Both the position numbers and the translations under genes were made by a program. DNA of 64,000 nucleotides from the NCBI RefSeq assembly GCF_015693305.1, contig NZ_CP065140.1, positions 286,817 through 350,816 of the forward strand, written 5' to 3'. How positions within the stretch are numbered: the stretch's first letter is position 1; every line of letters begins with the position of its first letter. The notes beneath the pieces were generated by a model. The model worked only from the letters and a program-made list of their open reading frames with translations. It had not been told where the DNA came from and made no database searches. Origin of the DNA: Sphingobium sp. Cam5-1. GTDB taxonomy: Bacteria > Pseudomonadota > Alphaproteobacteria > Sphingomonadales > Sphingomonadaceae. Below, piece by piece: positions 17,646-28,471 of this stretch.

Positions 17646-19651
17646 TTGACCGAGCCCATATTCTCCGCTGACAAGCCATCCTGGCTACCCTCGATGCGAG
17701 ACATATCCCCGGTCACATTCTTCGGCTCGGCCATTGTCGCTGTCGGACTCATCATATTTGCCAGCATTTTTCCCGAGAAGGCCGCCACTCTGTTCCAGAG
17801 CAGTAATGCGTGGATCATCCAGGATGTCGGCTGGTTCTATCTGCTGTGCGTGGGCATCTTCGTCGTTTTCCTCTTCCTCCTCGCCGCCAGCCCACTGGGA
17901 CGCGTGCGACTGGGGCCAGATGATTCCGTTCCTGACTATAAATTCAGCACATGGGTCGCGATGCTGTTCAGCGGCGGCATGGGCATCGGCATCGTTTTTT
18001 ATGGCGTCGCCGAACCCATCACGCACTTCTCCCATCCGCCCGACGCTGGACCGGGAACAGCGCAGGCCGCGCGCGACGCGATGGAAGTCACGTTCTTCCA
18101 TTGGGGCATCCATGCATGGGCGATTTACGCGGTCATGGGACTGGCGCTGGCCTATTTCGGGTATCGGCGGGGCGAGCCGCTCTCCATCCGTTCGGCCTTT
18201 CTCCCCTTTTTGGTGAGCGCGTTCGTGGGCCGCTGGGCGATTTCATCGACATTTTCGCGGTGGTGGGCACGCTCGCCGGGCTAGCCACATCACTCGGCCT
18301 GGGCGTGTCGCAACTCAATGCATCTTTCACCTATCTGATGGGCATTGCCCAGACGCTGGACATGCAGATGTGGCTGATCGCTATCGTCACCGTGTTGGCG
18401 ACGATCACGGTTGCGACCGGCCTGGACAACGGCATCAGGTGGATGAGCGAGGCGATCATCGTCATCTCGGGTATCCTGATGCTGCTGATCCTGGCGCTTG
18501 GCCCGACACAGTTCCTGCTGCAGGCTTTCGTCGAGAATATCGGGCTCTACCTCAACGGCTTCGTCGCTCGCACTTTCCACATCTATGCCTATCAGCCGAC
18601 CGACTGGATTGGCAACTGGACGCTCTTCTATTGGGGTTGGTGGATTTCCTGGGCGCCGTTCGTCGGGCTGTTCATCGCCCGCATTTCGGGGGGGCGGACG
18701 ATCCGCGAGTTCCTGCTGGGCGTCCTGCTCGCGCCGGCCGGATTCAGCTTCGTGTGGTTTACCATCTTCGGCGACGCTGCGATCTGGCTCGACACCAATG
18801 TCGCACATGGCGCGATTTCACGAACCGTCGCCGAGAACATGCCGATCGCGCTGTTCTCGCTGTTCGAATATCTGCCCTTGTCGACGGTTCTCGCCTGGAT
18901 GACCGGGCTGTTGGTAGCAATCTATTTCGTCACGGCTTCCGATGCCGGAGCGCTGGTGATCGCAATGATTACCGCGCGCGATACGAACGAGGTTGAAGAG
19001 CCGGCGCTCTGGCTGCGCGTCTTCTGGGCGCTGACCTGTGGTGGCGTCGCTGCCGTGCTGCTGCTTGCGGGTGGTCTCGCCGCTGTACAGATGGCGGCGG
19101 TCATCGCCGCTTTCCCTCTCGCGATCATCATGCTCGCCATGTGCTACGGCATATGGATTTCGCTCCGGCGCGAGACGGCGATCGCCTGGGCCGAAAACAT
19201 GCCTGCGGCGCCATTGGTAGGAACAAAGGGGCAATATGAATGGCGGCGACGCCTGGGCGCAATCGTCAGCCATCCGACCGAGCAACAGGTCCGCTCTTTC
19301 CTCGCTTCGACTATCCACAAGGCGCTGGATGCAGTGGCAGAAGAATTGCGCCGGCGGGCGATCAGCGCGACAGTAGCCGAGGAGGCCGACGGGATCATGC
19401 TGCGCGCCGAGCATGGCGCGGAAGGCGACTTCGTTTATGCGGTGCGCGCCGTCCCTCATCCGCTGCCGGCGTTTGCGCTCGTCGATTCCGCTCGCAAGCG
19501 GGATGACCGCCGACGTCGCTACTATCGCGCCGAGGTCTATTTGGAAGGCGGCGGTCGAGGGTATGATATTTACGGCTATGACAGCGAACAAGTGATCGCC
19601 GATGTCATCGCCCATTATGATCGATATCGTCACTTCCTGACCACCCAATAG
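17646..19651 (+). pseudogene. BCCT-family (BetT-like) transporter, frameshifted
   Basis: Two frames together make one protein of about 668 residues. The first (TTG 17646 to about 18210) carries the first membrane spans with MGIGIVFYGVAEP. The second continues from about 18207 to 19651 with GERVRGPLGDFIDIFAVVGT and the Trp-rich BCCT signature FYWGWWISWAPFVGLFIARISGG. The break lies at the run CCCCTTTTT (18203-18211), where one missing base would explain it. BCCT carriers take up choline, betaine or carnitine. The C-terminal soluble domain (about 150 residues) resembles BetT, where it senses osmolarity. As written the gene is broken. Confidence 0.85.
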
Positions 19652-19998
19652 AATGGAATTGTGGGTGTCAGACTTTATCTATGACGCGATCTCGACGGCT
19701 TTGTCTATATCGCTTGCGTGATCGACGTCTCCATGGCTGCAGAACTTAAGCCAACTAGCCTCCGGTTAATCTGAGTAGTTCATTCCCCGGCTCTAACGAA
19801 CAGGAATGACGTAGCCGGGGACCTTTGCGAAAGGCGGCTTATGGATCGGAATCGAAGGAAGCGGACATTCAGCGTTGTACGCACCACATCGCTGAATGAC
19901 AGAAATTCGGCCGTTGTTTGCACGTACGCGTCCGAGATGGTGGCCGCCTGAAGACGACATAGCCTCGCTAAACCGGACTTGCGCTGCTAGCAACTAGA
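19652..19998. other. Intergenic stretch before the defence island
   Basis: No supported gene. A 66-residue minus-strand frame (19793-19993) exists but has no recognisable features. No terminal repeats or tRNA end were seen. Confidence 0.3.
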
Positions 19999-22524
19999 TC
20001 AGCGGGCCACCCGGCGTATCTCCTCGACTAGCAACGGTGACAGTTCGTACGCATCGAGCGTGGCGTCCTTCAGCCAGGCACGCGCCTCGCTGATCGTCAT
20101 GTTCTTGTTGACCGCGGCATCGTTGAGAATTGCTGCGGCGACGCGCGACAGTCCGAGGCCCATGAAGCTGATCATCGACCGGTCGGAGGCACCAACCTCG
20201 AGATAGAGGGATATCGGAGGGACTGAGCCCGCCATTTCCGACAAGCCGATCTCATCCATAACTTGAAGGAGCACGGCGCAGTAGCACGACATCAGCCGGA
20301 CCACCTCGAACCGGATCACCTTCTCTATGGTATCGAGAGTGTTGCGGATTACCGCCCGAGAGCTTTTCTTCTTGTCATAGTTGATGGCGCTGTCGATGAT
20401 CTTCGGGAGAGGGGCGCCGCTCATCCAGAACACCGCCATCAGGGCATGGTACCTGTGCGATCCGTGGGTCTCCGGAAGTCCCAGCAGGTGCGTATGGCAG
20501 AGCCTCAGCAAGGACGCGTAGGAGGCGTATGCTCCGCTCTCGCGCGGATGTGCGGGAATCAGCGCGCGCACGCTCGCCTTTTCCGTACCCGCTCTGGCGA
20601 GAAGCGCCGCGTGAAGCGACTGCTGCCGATGCGGCGACAGATTCGGACTTTGGCGCACGACCTCGACAGGCAGCGTCAGCACTTCGACCACCTCGTCGAG
20701 TGCGGCCTGGACCCGTTCGGCCGACGCCGATGGCACGCCCGCCGCGGTCAGCCGCGACAGTGTGGTCGGCAGCTCGCCGCGCGAATAATCATCCAGGAGC
20801 CGGATGAACAGAGTCTCGAGGTCGCCGTCCGGCTTCCTGTCGTCACCATCGTCGTCGGCCATCGTCGCGACGAGATCCTCCAGCCGCTGCGTGACACCTT
20901 CCTGCAGGGCAGGTACGATATCGCTGTCCCTCTCCTGATCGAGCGGCTTGGCCTTCCACTCATCATAGTCGATCAGGAAGATGTTGCCCTGGAACTCGCG
21001 GCGGAGCCGCCCGGCGCGACCCGCGAGGTTCCAGAAGTCCGTACCCTCTAGAGGCCGCTGCCTGCCCTTCTCCGGCCTGCACATGAAGACGTTGCGGGCC
21101 GGCAGGTTCACGCCCTGCAGAAGCGTACTGGTGCACACCAGGAAGTCGATCGCACCATCCGCGAAGGCATCCTCCACGGCCTGCCGGACCTGCGCTGGCA
21201 TGTTGGAGTAGTGGAAGCCAACACCCCGGCGGACCGCCGCCGCCAAGACGTAGGAGGGGTGCACCGACTGGGCGACGAGCTGTGCAACCGCCTCGCGCCG
21301 CGGCGTCGTCTCCCGGTCAGCAAACAGGTCGGCCAGCTGGATGGCCAAGTCCTCCGCCTCGGCGGCGCCGTTCGCATACACGATGGTAGGCGCACCCTTG
21401 CCGAGAGCGGCCGATATCTGTACGAGGCGCTCCTTCTTTGACGCGATCGTCTGTCCGATCGCGAACTCGCCGACCAGCGCCTCTTCGCCGCCCGGCTCGA
21501 TGCTCGAGACGGAGAATTCGCCTTGGCGCGACGAGGTTACGCGCACGATCAGGAAGTTCTGTGCTACCGTCGGCTCAGTCGACGGAAGCGTCTCCACGCT
21601 ATCGAGGCCGAAGGTGCGGCCGAACACGTCCAGATTACGGATGCCCGGGCTGGCGAAAAGCAACTGCGCATCCGCGCGCCGGCGGAGCAGGTCGTCCACG
21701 ACCCACTGCAGCAGGATGCCGCGACCTTGGTCGGCAATGCTGTGGGCCTCGTCGACGATGACGATCCCGGCGCTCATCTCCGGATGCGCCGCCAGCATCA
21801 GCTGGGTCCTCTCCTGCGTCATCACGAATATCGCACGCGTCGGCAGCGGCTGATCTCCGTCGAGCGGCACGGTGACGATCTCCGGCGCCGCCTCCGTGCC
21901 GAAGAACAGGTCCGTCAGATCGCGTGCGACCTGCGCGATCAATGCACGGGTCGGCACAAGGTAGACGACGATGCACTCCCCGGCCTCGTCGAACACGCGG
22001 GCGAGATGGCCTTGGAGGATGAAGGACTTTCCAGCCGACGTCGGCGCGGCGACGGCGACGCTGCGCCCTTCGCCAAGTTTGCTCCACAGGTCGTGCTGGA
22101 AGCTCGTCAGCAGCGCGGGGCGATCCCGCAGCAGGACGCGGCGCCGGTCAGAGAGGGCCATCTCCTCGATCGCGAGATCCAGCGGTAGGTCCGCCGCGGC
22201 GGCGCCGACGTCCTCGCGCGTCTCAAGCGCTGGAAAGTTGCCAAGCCGGGCCAGCACCACGCGGAGCGCCTGCTGCATGGGCAGCGTTTTCGCGCCCACC
22301 ACCTCGTAGGTCATGGTCGCTGAACGATATGCCTGGCGGCGATGCACCGGATCCGTCGAACAGGCCAGGATCGCTGAGGCCTGCATCAGGCGGACCGCTT
22401 CCTCCATTGTCACCTCGGGGTCGAGCGGCCTCCCCAGCTCGCGTGCCAGCCACGTCCGATGAGCCAGCGCAGCCGCATCATGGAAGCGGCTGTTCCCCCA
22501 TATCTGATCGGCGAGTTCCTGCAT
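19999..22524 (-). CDS. hamB: Hachiman anti-phage system helicase HamB
   Basis: This is a superfamily 2 helicase of 841 residues, starting at ATG 22524 behind AAGGGGAC, 29 bases after the HamA stop. Helicase motifs are clear: APTSAGKS at residues 160-167 (Walker A), IVIVDEAHS with DEAH at 258-261, the SNMPAQVR/STLLQGVNLPA region (motifs IV-V) and NLAGRAGR (motif VI). In Hachiman systems HamB acts on DNA ends and controls the HamA nuclease. A longer frame reaches upstream into hamA but has no sensible N-terminus. The pairing with a DUF1837 gene is what identifies it. Confidence 0.92.
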   Translation of the reverse strand: MQELADQIWGNSRFHDAAALAHRTWLARELGRPLDPEVTMEEAVRLMQASAILACSTDPVHRRQAYRSATMTYEVVGAKTLPMQQALRVVLARLGNFPALETREDVGAAAADLPLDLAIEEMALSDRRRVLLRDRPALLTSFQHDLWSKLGEGRSVAVAAPTSAGKSFILQGHLARVFDEAGECIVVYLVPTRALIAQVARDLTDLFFGTEAAPEIVTVPLDGDQPLPTRAIFVMTQERTQLMLAAHPEMSAGIVIVDEAHSIADQGRGILLQWVVDDLLRRRADAQLLFASPGIRNLDVFGRTFGLDSVETLPSTEPTVAQNFLIVRVTSSRQGEFSVSSIEPGGEEALVGEFAIGQTIASKKERLVQISAALGKGAPTIVYANGAAEAEDLAIQLADLFADRETTPRREAVAQLVAQSVHPSYVLAAAVRRGVGFHYSNMPAQVRQAVEDAFADGAIDFLVCTSTLLQGVNLPARNVFMCRPEKGRQRPLEGTDFWNLAGRAGRLRREFQGNIFLIDYDEWKAKPLDQERDSDIVPALQEGVTQRLEDLVATMADDDGDDRKPDGDLETLFIRLLDDYSRGELPTTLSRLTAAGVPSASAERVQAALDEVVEVLTLPVEVVRQSPNLSPHRQQSLHAALLARAGTEKASVRALIPAHPRESGAYASYASLLRLCHTHLLGLPETHGSHRYHALMAVFWMSGAPLPKIIDSAINYDKKKSSRAVIRNTLDTIEKVIRFEVVRLMSCYCAVLLQVMDEIGLSEMAGSVPPISLYLEVGASDRSMISFMGLGLSRVAAAILNDAAVNKNMTISEARAWLKDATLDAYELSPLLVEEIRRVAR

Positions 22525-22553
22525 CGGTCGACGTCCCCTTCGTGCTGTGCGTC

Positions 22554-23594
22554 CTACTTCTTGCCAGCGCTCTTCTTCTTCGGCGCCTTCTCGGTGGCCG
22601 GGTGCTTCCAGCCGATCTTGTCCTGGAACAGGTCGCGCAGCGTCGCCACCGACGGAACCGGCATGATGAACATCTCGACCTCCTGGTGCTCGATGCCTTT
22701 CGCCTTGAGCGCCTTGGCGATCTTCGGGGCGGCCTCCTCCAGCTTTGCTAGAGCCAGCCGGCAAAACTCCTCCTCCGCATCGGTCTCGCACGCCAGCGCG
22801 GCCGCGAAGGCGTCAAAATCGAAGGCGACGAGGCAGGAGATAACGTCGTGACGGTTCGCGTATCCCGATCCATAGGGATCGAGGAAGTCGAGCATCGCCT
22901 TTTTGGCGTCCGGGGTCAGGCCGGATAGGTCGAGATGACGCTTCACAAGCGTGATCTCGTGCTTGATCTTCTTGTCATCTAGGGACTCGGCGATCGACTT
23001 CGCCGCCTCCGTGATGGCCTGGTCGAGGTTGCCATAGAGCTTCGACTCGCCCCAGTATATGTAGAGCCGTCCCGTGACCGCGCAGTATCGGACATGCACT
23101 CCGTCCGCGCCATGCACCGGCATCTCGGTGTTCGTCTTCAACGACATCTTCGCGACGATCTGGGGCGCCTCAAGAAGCCACTCCGTCAGCAGATACAGAA
23201 TCAGCTCGCCGGCCTCGCCGTTGCGGTTCGTCGCGACATGGGCGCGTTTGAAAAGATCGAAGGCCTCCTGACGAAGCACCTCGAACATTTCCGTGAAGTC
23301 CTCCGCCGAGACCTTCCCGTATTGATGGTTGAGGTCTGCGACCTGCTGGCGGGGCAGACAGAAGTTGACGATGTACGTCGAGACGGTGTCCACCAACTCC
23401 GACACCATCGGCTTGCGCTGCCGAAATGCGGGATAGTGGAGGCGAAGCGTCAGCGCCTTGCACTCGGTCTCCACCGTATGATCGACCGCCTTGAGCCGCG
23501 CCGAAAGCTTCGACAGATCGCGTTTCAGCGACGCGAGCGCATCCTCGAGCAGGCCGGTCGGCGGTGCGGACGGAGCGGCGGCGGTAGCGGTCAA
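22554..23594 (-). CDS. hamA: Hachiman anti-phage system nuclease HamA (DUF1837)
   Basis: This 346-residue protein matches the DUF1837 (HamA) pattern. It has the PD-(D/E)XK-like core with GEL at 129-131, an acidic Asp in HGADGVHVRY (D164) and the catalytic E-S-K in YWGESKLY (E183, K185). In Hachiman, HamA is the effector nuclease restrained by HamB until infection. The C-terminus is Lys-rich (KAPKKKSAGKK). The active-site residues look intact. Gene order hamA then hamB on one strand is the standard arrangement. Confidence 0.93.
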   Translation of the reverse strand: MTATAAAPSAPPTGLLEDALASLKRDLSKLSARLKAVDHTVETECKALTLRLHYPAFRQRKPMVSELVDTVSTYIVNFCLPRQQVADLNHQYGKVSAEDFTEMFEVLRQEAFDLFKRAHVATNRNGEAGELILYLLTEWLLEAPQIVAKMSLKTNTEMPVHGADGVHVRYCAVTGRLYIYWGESKLYGNLDQAITEAAKSIAESLDDKKIKHEITLVKRHLDLSGLTPDAKKAMLDFLDPYGSGYANRHDVISCLVAFDFDAFAAALACETDAEEEFCRLALAKLEEAAPKIAKALKAKGIEHQEVEMFIMPVPSVATLRDLFQDKIGWKHPATEKAPKKKSAGKK

Positions 23595-23845
23595 AGGAGC
23601 GCAGGCCTGCGGGGCACGATCGTCATGCTGTCGGTATGCTCATTTTATCGCCGGCACTCGCACATATTCGAAATGGAAATCAGTTGTTATGCTCGGGCGC
23701 GGCATGCCGTCAATTGCACGAAATCTAAACTCCGAAACGGCGCACAAAGTCGGTCTTTCTGCCACGCGCCTCGAGCAGAATGAACCGACGGCAGGTTTCT
23801 GGATCGCCATATACGCGGTCGAATGGCTGGAGTAGGCGCCGGCGC

Positions 23846-26800
23846 CTAACGTCCCTGCGCTTGCCTTACTGCCATTAGCTCGATGTGCTGGTCGGTGAGA
23901 TCCGCCGCTTCGTAGATATTTAGGGCGCGCTTCAGGATTGGAACATTGGTGAGAAAACGGGGCTCATCCATGCCATTGTTCCAAATGGCGGGAATGAGAT
24001 AGTAGGCGCCGAACTGACGATACATCGCCAGGAACGTATCTAGATTGCGGTCGCTCGTGGCTTCCGTCACGAGCGACCGCGCTGTGAATGCGACAATTCG
24101 GCCGGATTCCATCTCTGTGCGGTCTGGGTTCGCGCTAATCTGGATCGAGTAGTGATAGCGATCGACGTTCGGTATTCGCCGGATGATTGAGAGGCGGATG
24201 AGGTCCTTTTCGTCATAGGGTCCAATGCGCTCGCGCCACCGTTCAAATATCTTGGTTGCAGCTGCTTCGTCCTCAAACAGCAGCGCGTAGAACGGCGGAT
24301 ATCCTTCCTCGTTTCCAAGGAACCCTGCGCCGCGCCAGTTTGCCGCGTCCCAAAGATGGAGATCGATGACGGTGCGGATACCATATTCTCGGTGGCTCTC
24401 GCCGCGCGGTTCACGCTCGCGAAGCTCGTCGCGCGATTTTCCAGATTGCTTTGCCACCAGGCCTTCGATGTCGATGCGTTCGATCTTGGGCCGCGTTCGC
24501 AGAGGGTATGGCCGACATTCCGTCTCGACGAGATCGGACGCGCGCGTGAGGTGTCGGGAGAATATGCGATGATAGCTGTTAGGCGAGGTGGTCGCGATTG
24601 TCATCCGGTCGATCGCCCGTTCCTCGCGCGTCAAGGCCGTTAGGACGTTCTCGGTGTCAGGAACGATGCAGGTCGCATCCAGAAGCTGCGCGGCGACGCT
24701 CGGCCAGAGATCGCGAATGACCGCTTGTTCGCTAAACCGCGTCGGCGGCAACGATGTGGGCCATTGAAGCGAGCCCACCATACGGTCGCGATCGATCGAG
24801 AACGTAGGCTGTTCGCACGTATCGTCTTCCGACACTTCGATCGTGAAATGCTCGGTATGTGGCATGATCCGATGCTCGATCGCGGTCGCGAGGAAGGCTT
24901 CCAGACTGCTCAACAACATCTCGGCAACCAGAATGCCGTTATCACTTCCAAGGGTACGGACATCGACCGTCATACCCAATATGCGTGTGGTGAAGCGCTG
25001 GGTCTTGCTCGTCTCATTGAGGATCGGGCTATTCTCGGGCCTTTGCGATCCGATCGGCTGGCTGAGCATCACCGAGAACATTTGCGCCACGCTTTCGGGC
25101 GTCTCGGCTTCGGGAATGCTGCCATCACCGCGAAGGACGTCCTCATAGCCGAGCGCGTACAGCAGCGCCGTGCGCACAAGGAAAACCTCGTTCTGCTCGA
25201 GGACATCCGGCCACTCGGCGAGGCGGGCCAGTTCATCATCCGACAGGTTCAGTATCTGACTTCCGGCGCTGATTTCGAACTCTTCGATCTGCTTGCCAAA
25301 CTGCGCGCGCGCTTCGTCGCTATAAGGAAGCCCTGCGACCAGCCCTCTGAGTAGCGGCAGCGCGACAGCGATGTCTGGATAATGGCGAAGGTCGAGGGAC
25401 AGGCTGATCCAAATCTTCAGCAGAACGCCAAAACGGAGCGGAAGTCGGTCGCCTTCTTCGACCTCGATCAACATGGTGGAGATAGCGAGGATGCAGGTCG
25501 CTCGTGCTGCAAAGGACAGTCCTGCACTGCGATACGCGATCGCCAGATAGGAGAGTGCATCTTCGAGACTGTGGCTGTGTTCCTTCTTGGTGAGATGCAG
25601 GACGGCCTTCGAGAGCAGCCTGATCATCTCGAAATGCCTGGTCAGCTCAAGCTTCTTCGCACGGCGCAGCAGGAGTAAGGCCCCTTGCGACTCACCTTCA
25701 CGCTCCGTCACGAAATCCGCGAGTTTGTCGATCAATTCCTCGTAAGCGGGATCGTCACCGGCCACCGCCTCCGCGGCCTCTATCAAATTTGCGACACGCT
25801 CCGCATCGAACTCGCCGAGCCCTTTGGCTCGATCAATAATGTCGGCGTAGCCACGCCAAATGGCGGTCAGCGCATCGGCATCCCTGCTCATCGCCGCCCA
25901 GTTCATCTCGATGTGTAGCAGTGCTGCGTCGGCCTCGAGCTGATTGTTCGGCCGCTCGCCGTCTTCGCTCATAGGCGTCAGCAGCTTGGCGATTCTAGCG
26001 ATGCGCTTGTCGAGCTGAATGGCTTCCCGGCCCGCGTGTCCGTGGAGGACCGCGGTGAACAGAAGTTGGCCCAGGTTGACGAGAAATCCGAGCGTTCGCG
26101 CGTGCGAGGCTTCGCTGGCGAGCGCTTCGATTGGGTCAAACTCATCGTCGAGAAAGGCGAAATCGTCGTACCACCAGACCGCCGTCCAGATGCGCTCGTA
26201 CCGAGCTTCTACCCTCTGATGGAGGTTGCCATGCTTGTCCGCGAGACGGATCGCGCGATCGAATCGCCCGTCAGTCTCGAGCCTGGGCTTTTCCATCCCA
26301 CGCGACAGCTTTGCCGCGACGAGGGCGTCAAGAACATGATCGCGGCCGATCCCCGGCCCGGAAGCCGCACGAGCCAAGTCTCGTTCGATTTCTTCAAGTT
26401 GCTGCAGGCGGGAATAGTCGGTCGGGCCAAGCTTGCTCTCGTCGGTGATTTCCTTGCCGACCCCGAGATAATTATAGGCAAGGTCCTTGCGCCCATGGTC
26501 GAGAACCTGGTCGATGACCCAGGTGCGGTCGTGGATCGTGATCGGAACGCCGGTGCTTTGGGAAAGCTCGTCTTCGAGCGCCGCGCGCTCCTTCGATTTG
26601 ATATACTGGCTCGTCACGCAAATGATGCGGTCATAGCTGCGACTGGTCTTTATGAGCCCGTCGACATCCTCGCGAATCTTTCGCTTCCATTCCCCCTTCG
26701 CGCTGAATGCAAAGCCCCAGCGTTCGCGGCCCGAATTGGCTTCGCCCTCGAAGAAGATGTCGCTGAGTTCGTCGGCGACGGGAAAGCTCTCGCCATCGGC

Positions 26801-27076
26801 CTTGCTGTCGCCGCCGCCATCTGGACCGGTTTGCGCTCTAAGGTTGGGACAGATCGCGCGCTCGCAGAGTTTTCTGCAAAAAATCTCGAAATCGTGAGTC
26901 TGGTTACGCCGGGTCAGGGTCTCAAGGTGATGATCGAAGACCGCTCTGTCGAGCTCATAGTCCGTCCGATCAGCGGTGTCGGAATAGATTTCCGGCCGCC
27001 TCTCCCGCAGGAACTGGGACGGCAGGATGCCGTGAGAATCATCGTCGGAATCGGTCGGGGCAGAAGCGCTCGCCAT
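23846..27076 (-). CDS. Large protein with an N-terminal Mrr-like nuclease domain and helical repeat body
   Basis: This 1,076-residue protein starts at ATG 27076 (an upstream TTG is unlikely). Residues about 60-205 look like a PD-(D/E)XK (Mrr-like) domain: E64 in HDFEIF, an acidic loop GPDGGGDSKADG (85-95), the strand FAFSAKGEW with K127, then IICVTSQYI and a TIHDRTW segment. Residues about 210-650 are helical with TPR-like spacing. The C-terminal 400 residues contain an alpha/beta region with FTIEVSEDD and end in a helical part. No NTPase P-loop is visible, which separates it from Avs-type STAND proteins. It is the third gene of a three-gene operon. I cannot match it to a named defence system. 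Confidence 0.6.
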   Translation of the reverse strand: MASASAPTDSDDDSHGILPSQFLRERRPEIYSDTADRTDYELDRAVFDHHLETLTRRNQTHDFEIFCRKLCERAICPNLRAQTGPDGGGDSKADGESFPVADELSDIFFEGEANSGRERWGFAFSAKGEWKRKIREDVDGLIKTSRSYDRIICVTSQYIKSKERAALEDELSQSTGVPITIHDRTWVIDQVLDHGRKDLAYNYLGVGKEITDESKLGPTDYSRLQQLEEIERDLARAASGPGIGRDHVLDALVAAKLSRGMEKPRLETDGRFDRAIRLADKHGNLHQRVEARYERIWTAVWWYDDFAFLDDEFDPIEALASEASHARTLGFLVNLGQLLFTAVLHGHAGREAIQLDKRIARIAKLLTPMSEDGERPNNQLEADAALLHIEMNWAAMSRDADALTAIWRGYADIIDRAKGLGEFDAERVANLIEAAEAVAGDDPAYEELIDKLADFVTEREGESQGALLLLRRAKKLELTRHFEMIRLLSKAVLHLTKKEHSHSLEDALSYLAIAYRSAGLSFAARATCILAISTMLIEVEEGDRLPLRFGVLLKIWISLSLDLRHYPDIAVALPLLRGLVAGLPYSDEARAQFGKQIEEFEISAGSQILNLSDDELARLAEWPDVLEQNEVFLVRTALLYALGYEDVLRGDGSIPEAETPESVAQMFSVMLSQPIGSQRPENSPILNETSKTQRFTTRILGMTVDVRTLGSDNGILVAEMLLSSLEAFLATAIEHRIMPHTEHFTIEVSEDDTCEQPTFSIDRDRMVGSLQWPTSLPPTRFSEQAVIRDLWPSVAAQLLDATCIVPDTENVLTALTREERAIDRMTIATTSPNSYHRIFSRHLTRASDLVETECRPYPLRTRPKIERIDIEGLVAKQSGKSRDELREREPRGESHREYGIRTVIDLHLWDAANWRGAGFLGNEEGYPPFYALLFEDEAAATKIFERWRERIGPYDEKDLIRLSIIRRIPNVDRYHYSIQISANPDRTEMESGRIVAFTARSLVTEATSDRNLDTFLAMYRQFGAYYLIPAIWNNGMDEPRFLTNVPILKRALNIYEAADLTDQHIELMAVRQAQGR

Positions 27077-27148
27077 GGGAACAAGATTAGAACAGGTTCG
27101 CGCGTACGTCCATGCTACTGGCAACTGGATCGGGGCATTACCCTGTCA

Positions 27149-28471
27149 TCAAGACGAACCTGGATACTCCTCGACGTCCAACAGCTGCTCCTGCATCTTG
27201 CCTTCGACGAAATAACCAAGGTCGCGGCGAATATCCTCGGCTTTTTGAGCCTCCTCCGCGGTCCAATCAACGGTGTCGAGATAAACCAGATCTTCCGACG
27301 ATCCATCGCCGCCGGGGGCATCGAGGCCGATGCCGACAATAAAGCGTGCTTGCGGGCGAGCAGCCTTCGCGGCGTAGCAACGAAGAACCAGTTCCTGCGA
27401 CCGCTGCGTTCGATACTCCTTATATTGGTCGCGGCGCGCGCCAGGCCCCATCAGCAACACATAGAGGACATTCGGATCCTGGGATGGAAGAATGGACCCG
27501 ATCCAGCCACCGCGCGCTCGCTCGGCGCGATCCTCGATCGCCTGTGACAGGATGCGTCTGTAGAACCGGCTTTCGCTTGCCATGACCCGAACGAGGCGCT
27601 CGTGGTCTGACATTGTCGTTTCGTTGCCGAACTGGAGTTCCTCGGCAAGATAGAGCCGGGTCACGCGATCGATCAGCCGGTCCCACAGGCGATGGCGGCG
27701 GTTGAGTTCGCGGCCTTCCCGAAACGGCTGCTGCGCTTCCACCTGTTGCCAGAGATTTGGTTGAAGCACGAAATCCTGCTGGGCGTCGGGGAATGTGCGG
27801 CCATGATGGAGATAATAGGCAAGCAAGTCCGCTTCCGTCGGCGCCCCCTTGAATTTGCCTCTCGCCACAAGATGGGCTTTTGCATCGAGATATTCCACAA
27901 AGTCGCTGATGGTATCGAGCTCTCGCATCACCAAGGCGAGTGAATCTGCATCGAAGACGTGGAGGAAGCCGTGTGCTTCGGGCACGGTTCCGATGCGCAG
28001 TGGCGCCTTGTCGCCTGTGGCTGTAAAATCCAATCCGAGCATCGGCTGACCGGTTACGCGGCGGCAATGTCCCGCTGCACCTGTCGCGACGCAAATACGA
28101 TGGATTTTGAGAGTGTCAGGAGGCGGGAGGTCGATGGGCAACGGTTCCGTTGCCTTGGCGTCGAGAAATATGCGGGTCGGCTGACTTCGAAGCCAACGTT
28201 CGGCCTGTTGCACTTGATGGGCAGATTTTGCGATGGCACGCGAATACCAACGCTTCCAATCCAGTTCAGGATTATCCGTTTCCGGATAGGCGCAGCTCTT
28301 GTCTGAAAAGAGGAGCACGTCGTTGCGAAAGACAACCATGAGGTCGATCATTTCCTTCGCGGCCTTCTTGAACAGATTTGGGTATGTCCACAGCGCAAAG
28401 AACGATTGCTCGCATAGCGAGGCAAGAAGCGCTTCGGACTCTGTCAGTCCTTCGGATTTTGTGAAGCGCAT
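27149..28471 (-). CDS. PD-(D/E)XK-like nuclease candidate, middle gene of the unknown operon
   Basis: This 440-residue protein starts at ATG 28471 with AAGGGTTA nine bases upstream. The N-terminal region has a nuclease-like arrangement: a helix with E21, then D43 in MIDLMVVF, and the strand VLLFSDKSC with D57-K58, typical of the E...D...(D/S)xK geometry of PD-(D/E)XK folds. The rest is of unknown fold, with a mixed domain around residues 120-200 and a helical part around 200-330. Function is inferred from the motif only. It stands between a HEPN protein and a large Mrr-like protein, so a toxin-nuclease role in defence is plausible. Confidence 0.55.
   Translation of the reverse strand: MRFTKSEGLTESEALLASLCEQSFFALWTYPNLFKKAAKEMIDLMVVFRNDVLLFSDKSCAYPETDNPELDWKRWYSRAIAKSAHQVQQAERWLRSQPTRIFLDAKATEPLPIDLPPPDTLKIHRICVATGAAGHCRRVTGQPMLGLDFTATGDKAPLRIGTVPEAHGFLHVFDADSLALVMRELDTISDFVEYLDAKAHLVARGKFKGAPTEADLLAYYLHHGRTFPDAQQDFVLQPNLWQQVEAQQPFREGRELNRRHRLWDRLIDRVTRLYLAEELQFGNETTMSDHERLVRVMASESRFYRRILSQAIEDRAERARGGWIGSILPSQDPNVLYVLLMGPGARRDQYKEYRTQRSQELVLRCYAAKAARPQARFIVGIGLDAPGGDGSSEDLVYLDTVDWTAEEAQKAEDIRRDLGYFVEGKMQEQLLDVEEYPGSS

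Noticed and set aside
22525..22791. N-terminal extension of HamB beginning in hamA
   Set aside because: The extension is Gly/Arg-rich, out of frame with hamA and antedates a better ATG at 22524 with a ribosome site.
23680..23835. Possible small plus-strand protein between HamA and the Mrr-like gene
   Set aside because: The frame reads plausibly for about 48 residues but lacks a ribosome site and a recognisable family; it could be a remnant and is not listed as a gene.
26036..27547. A 503-residue plus-strand frame opposite the Mrr-like protein
   Set aside because: It is antisense to a gene with clear domain features and shows no recognisable motif or start site.
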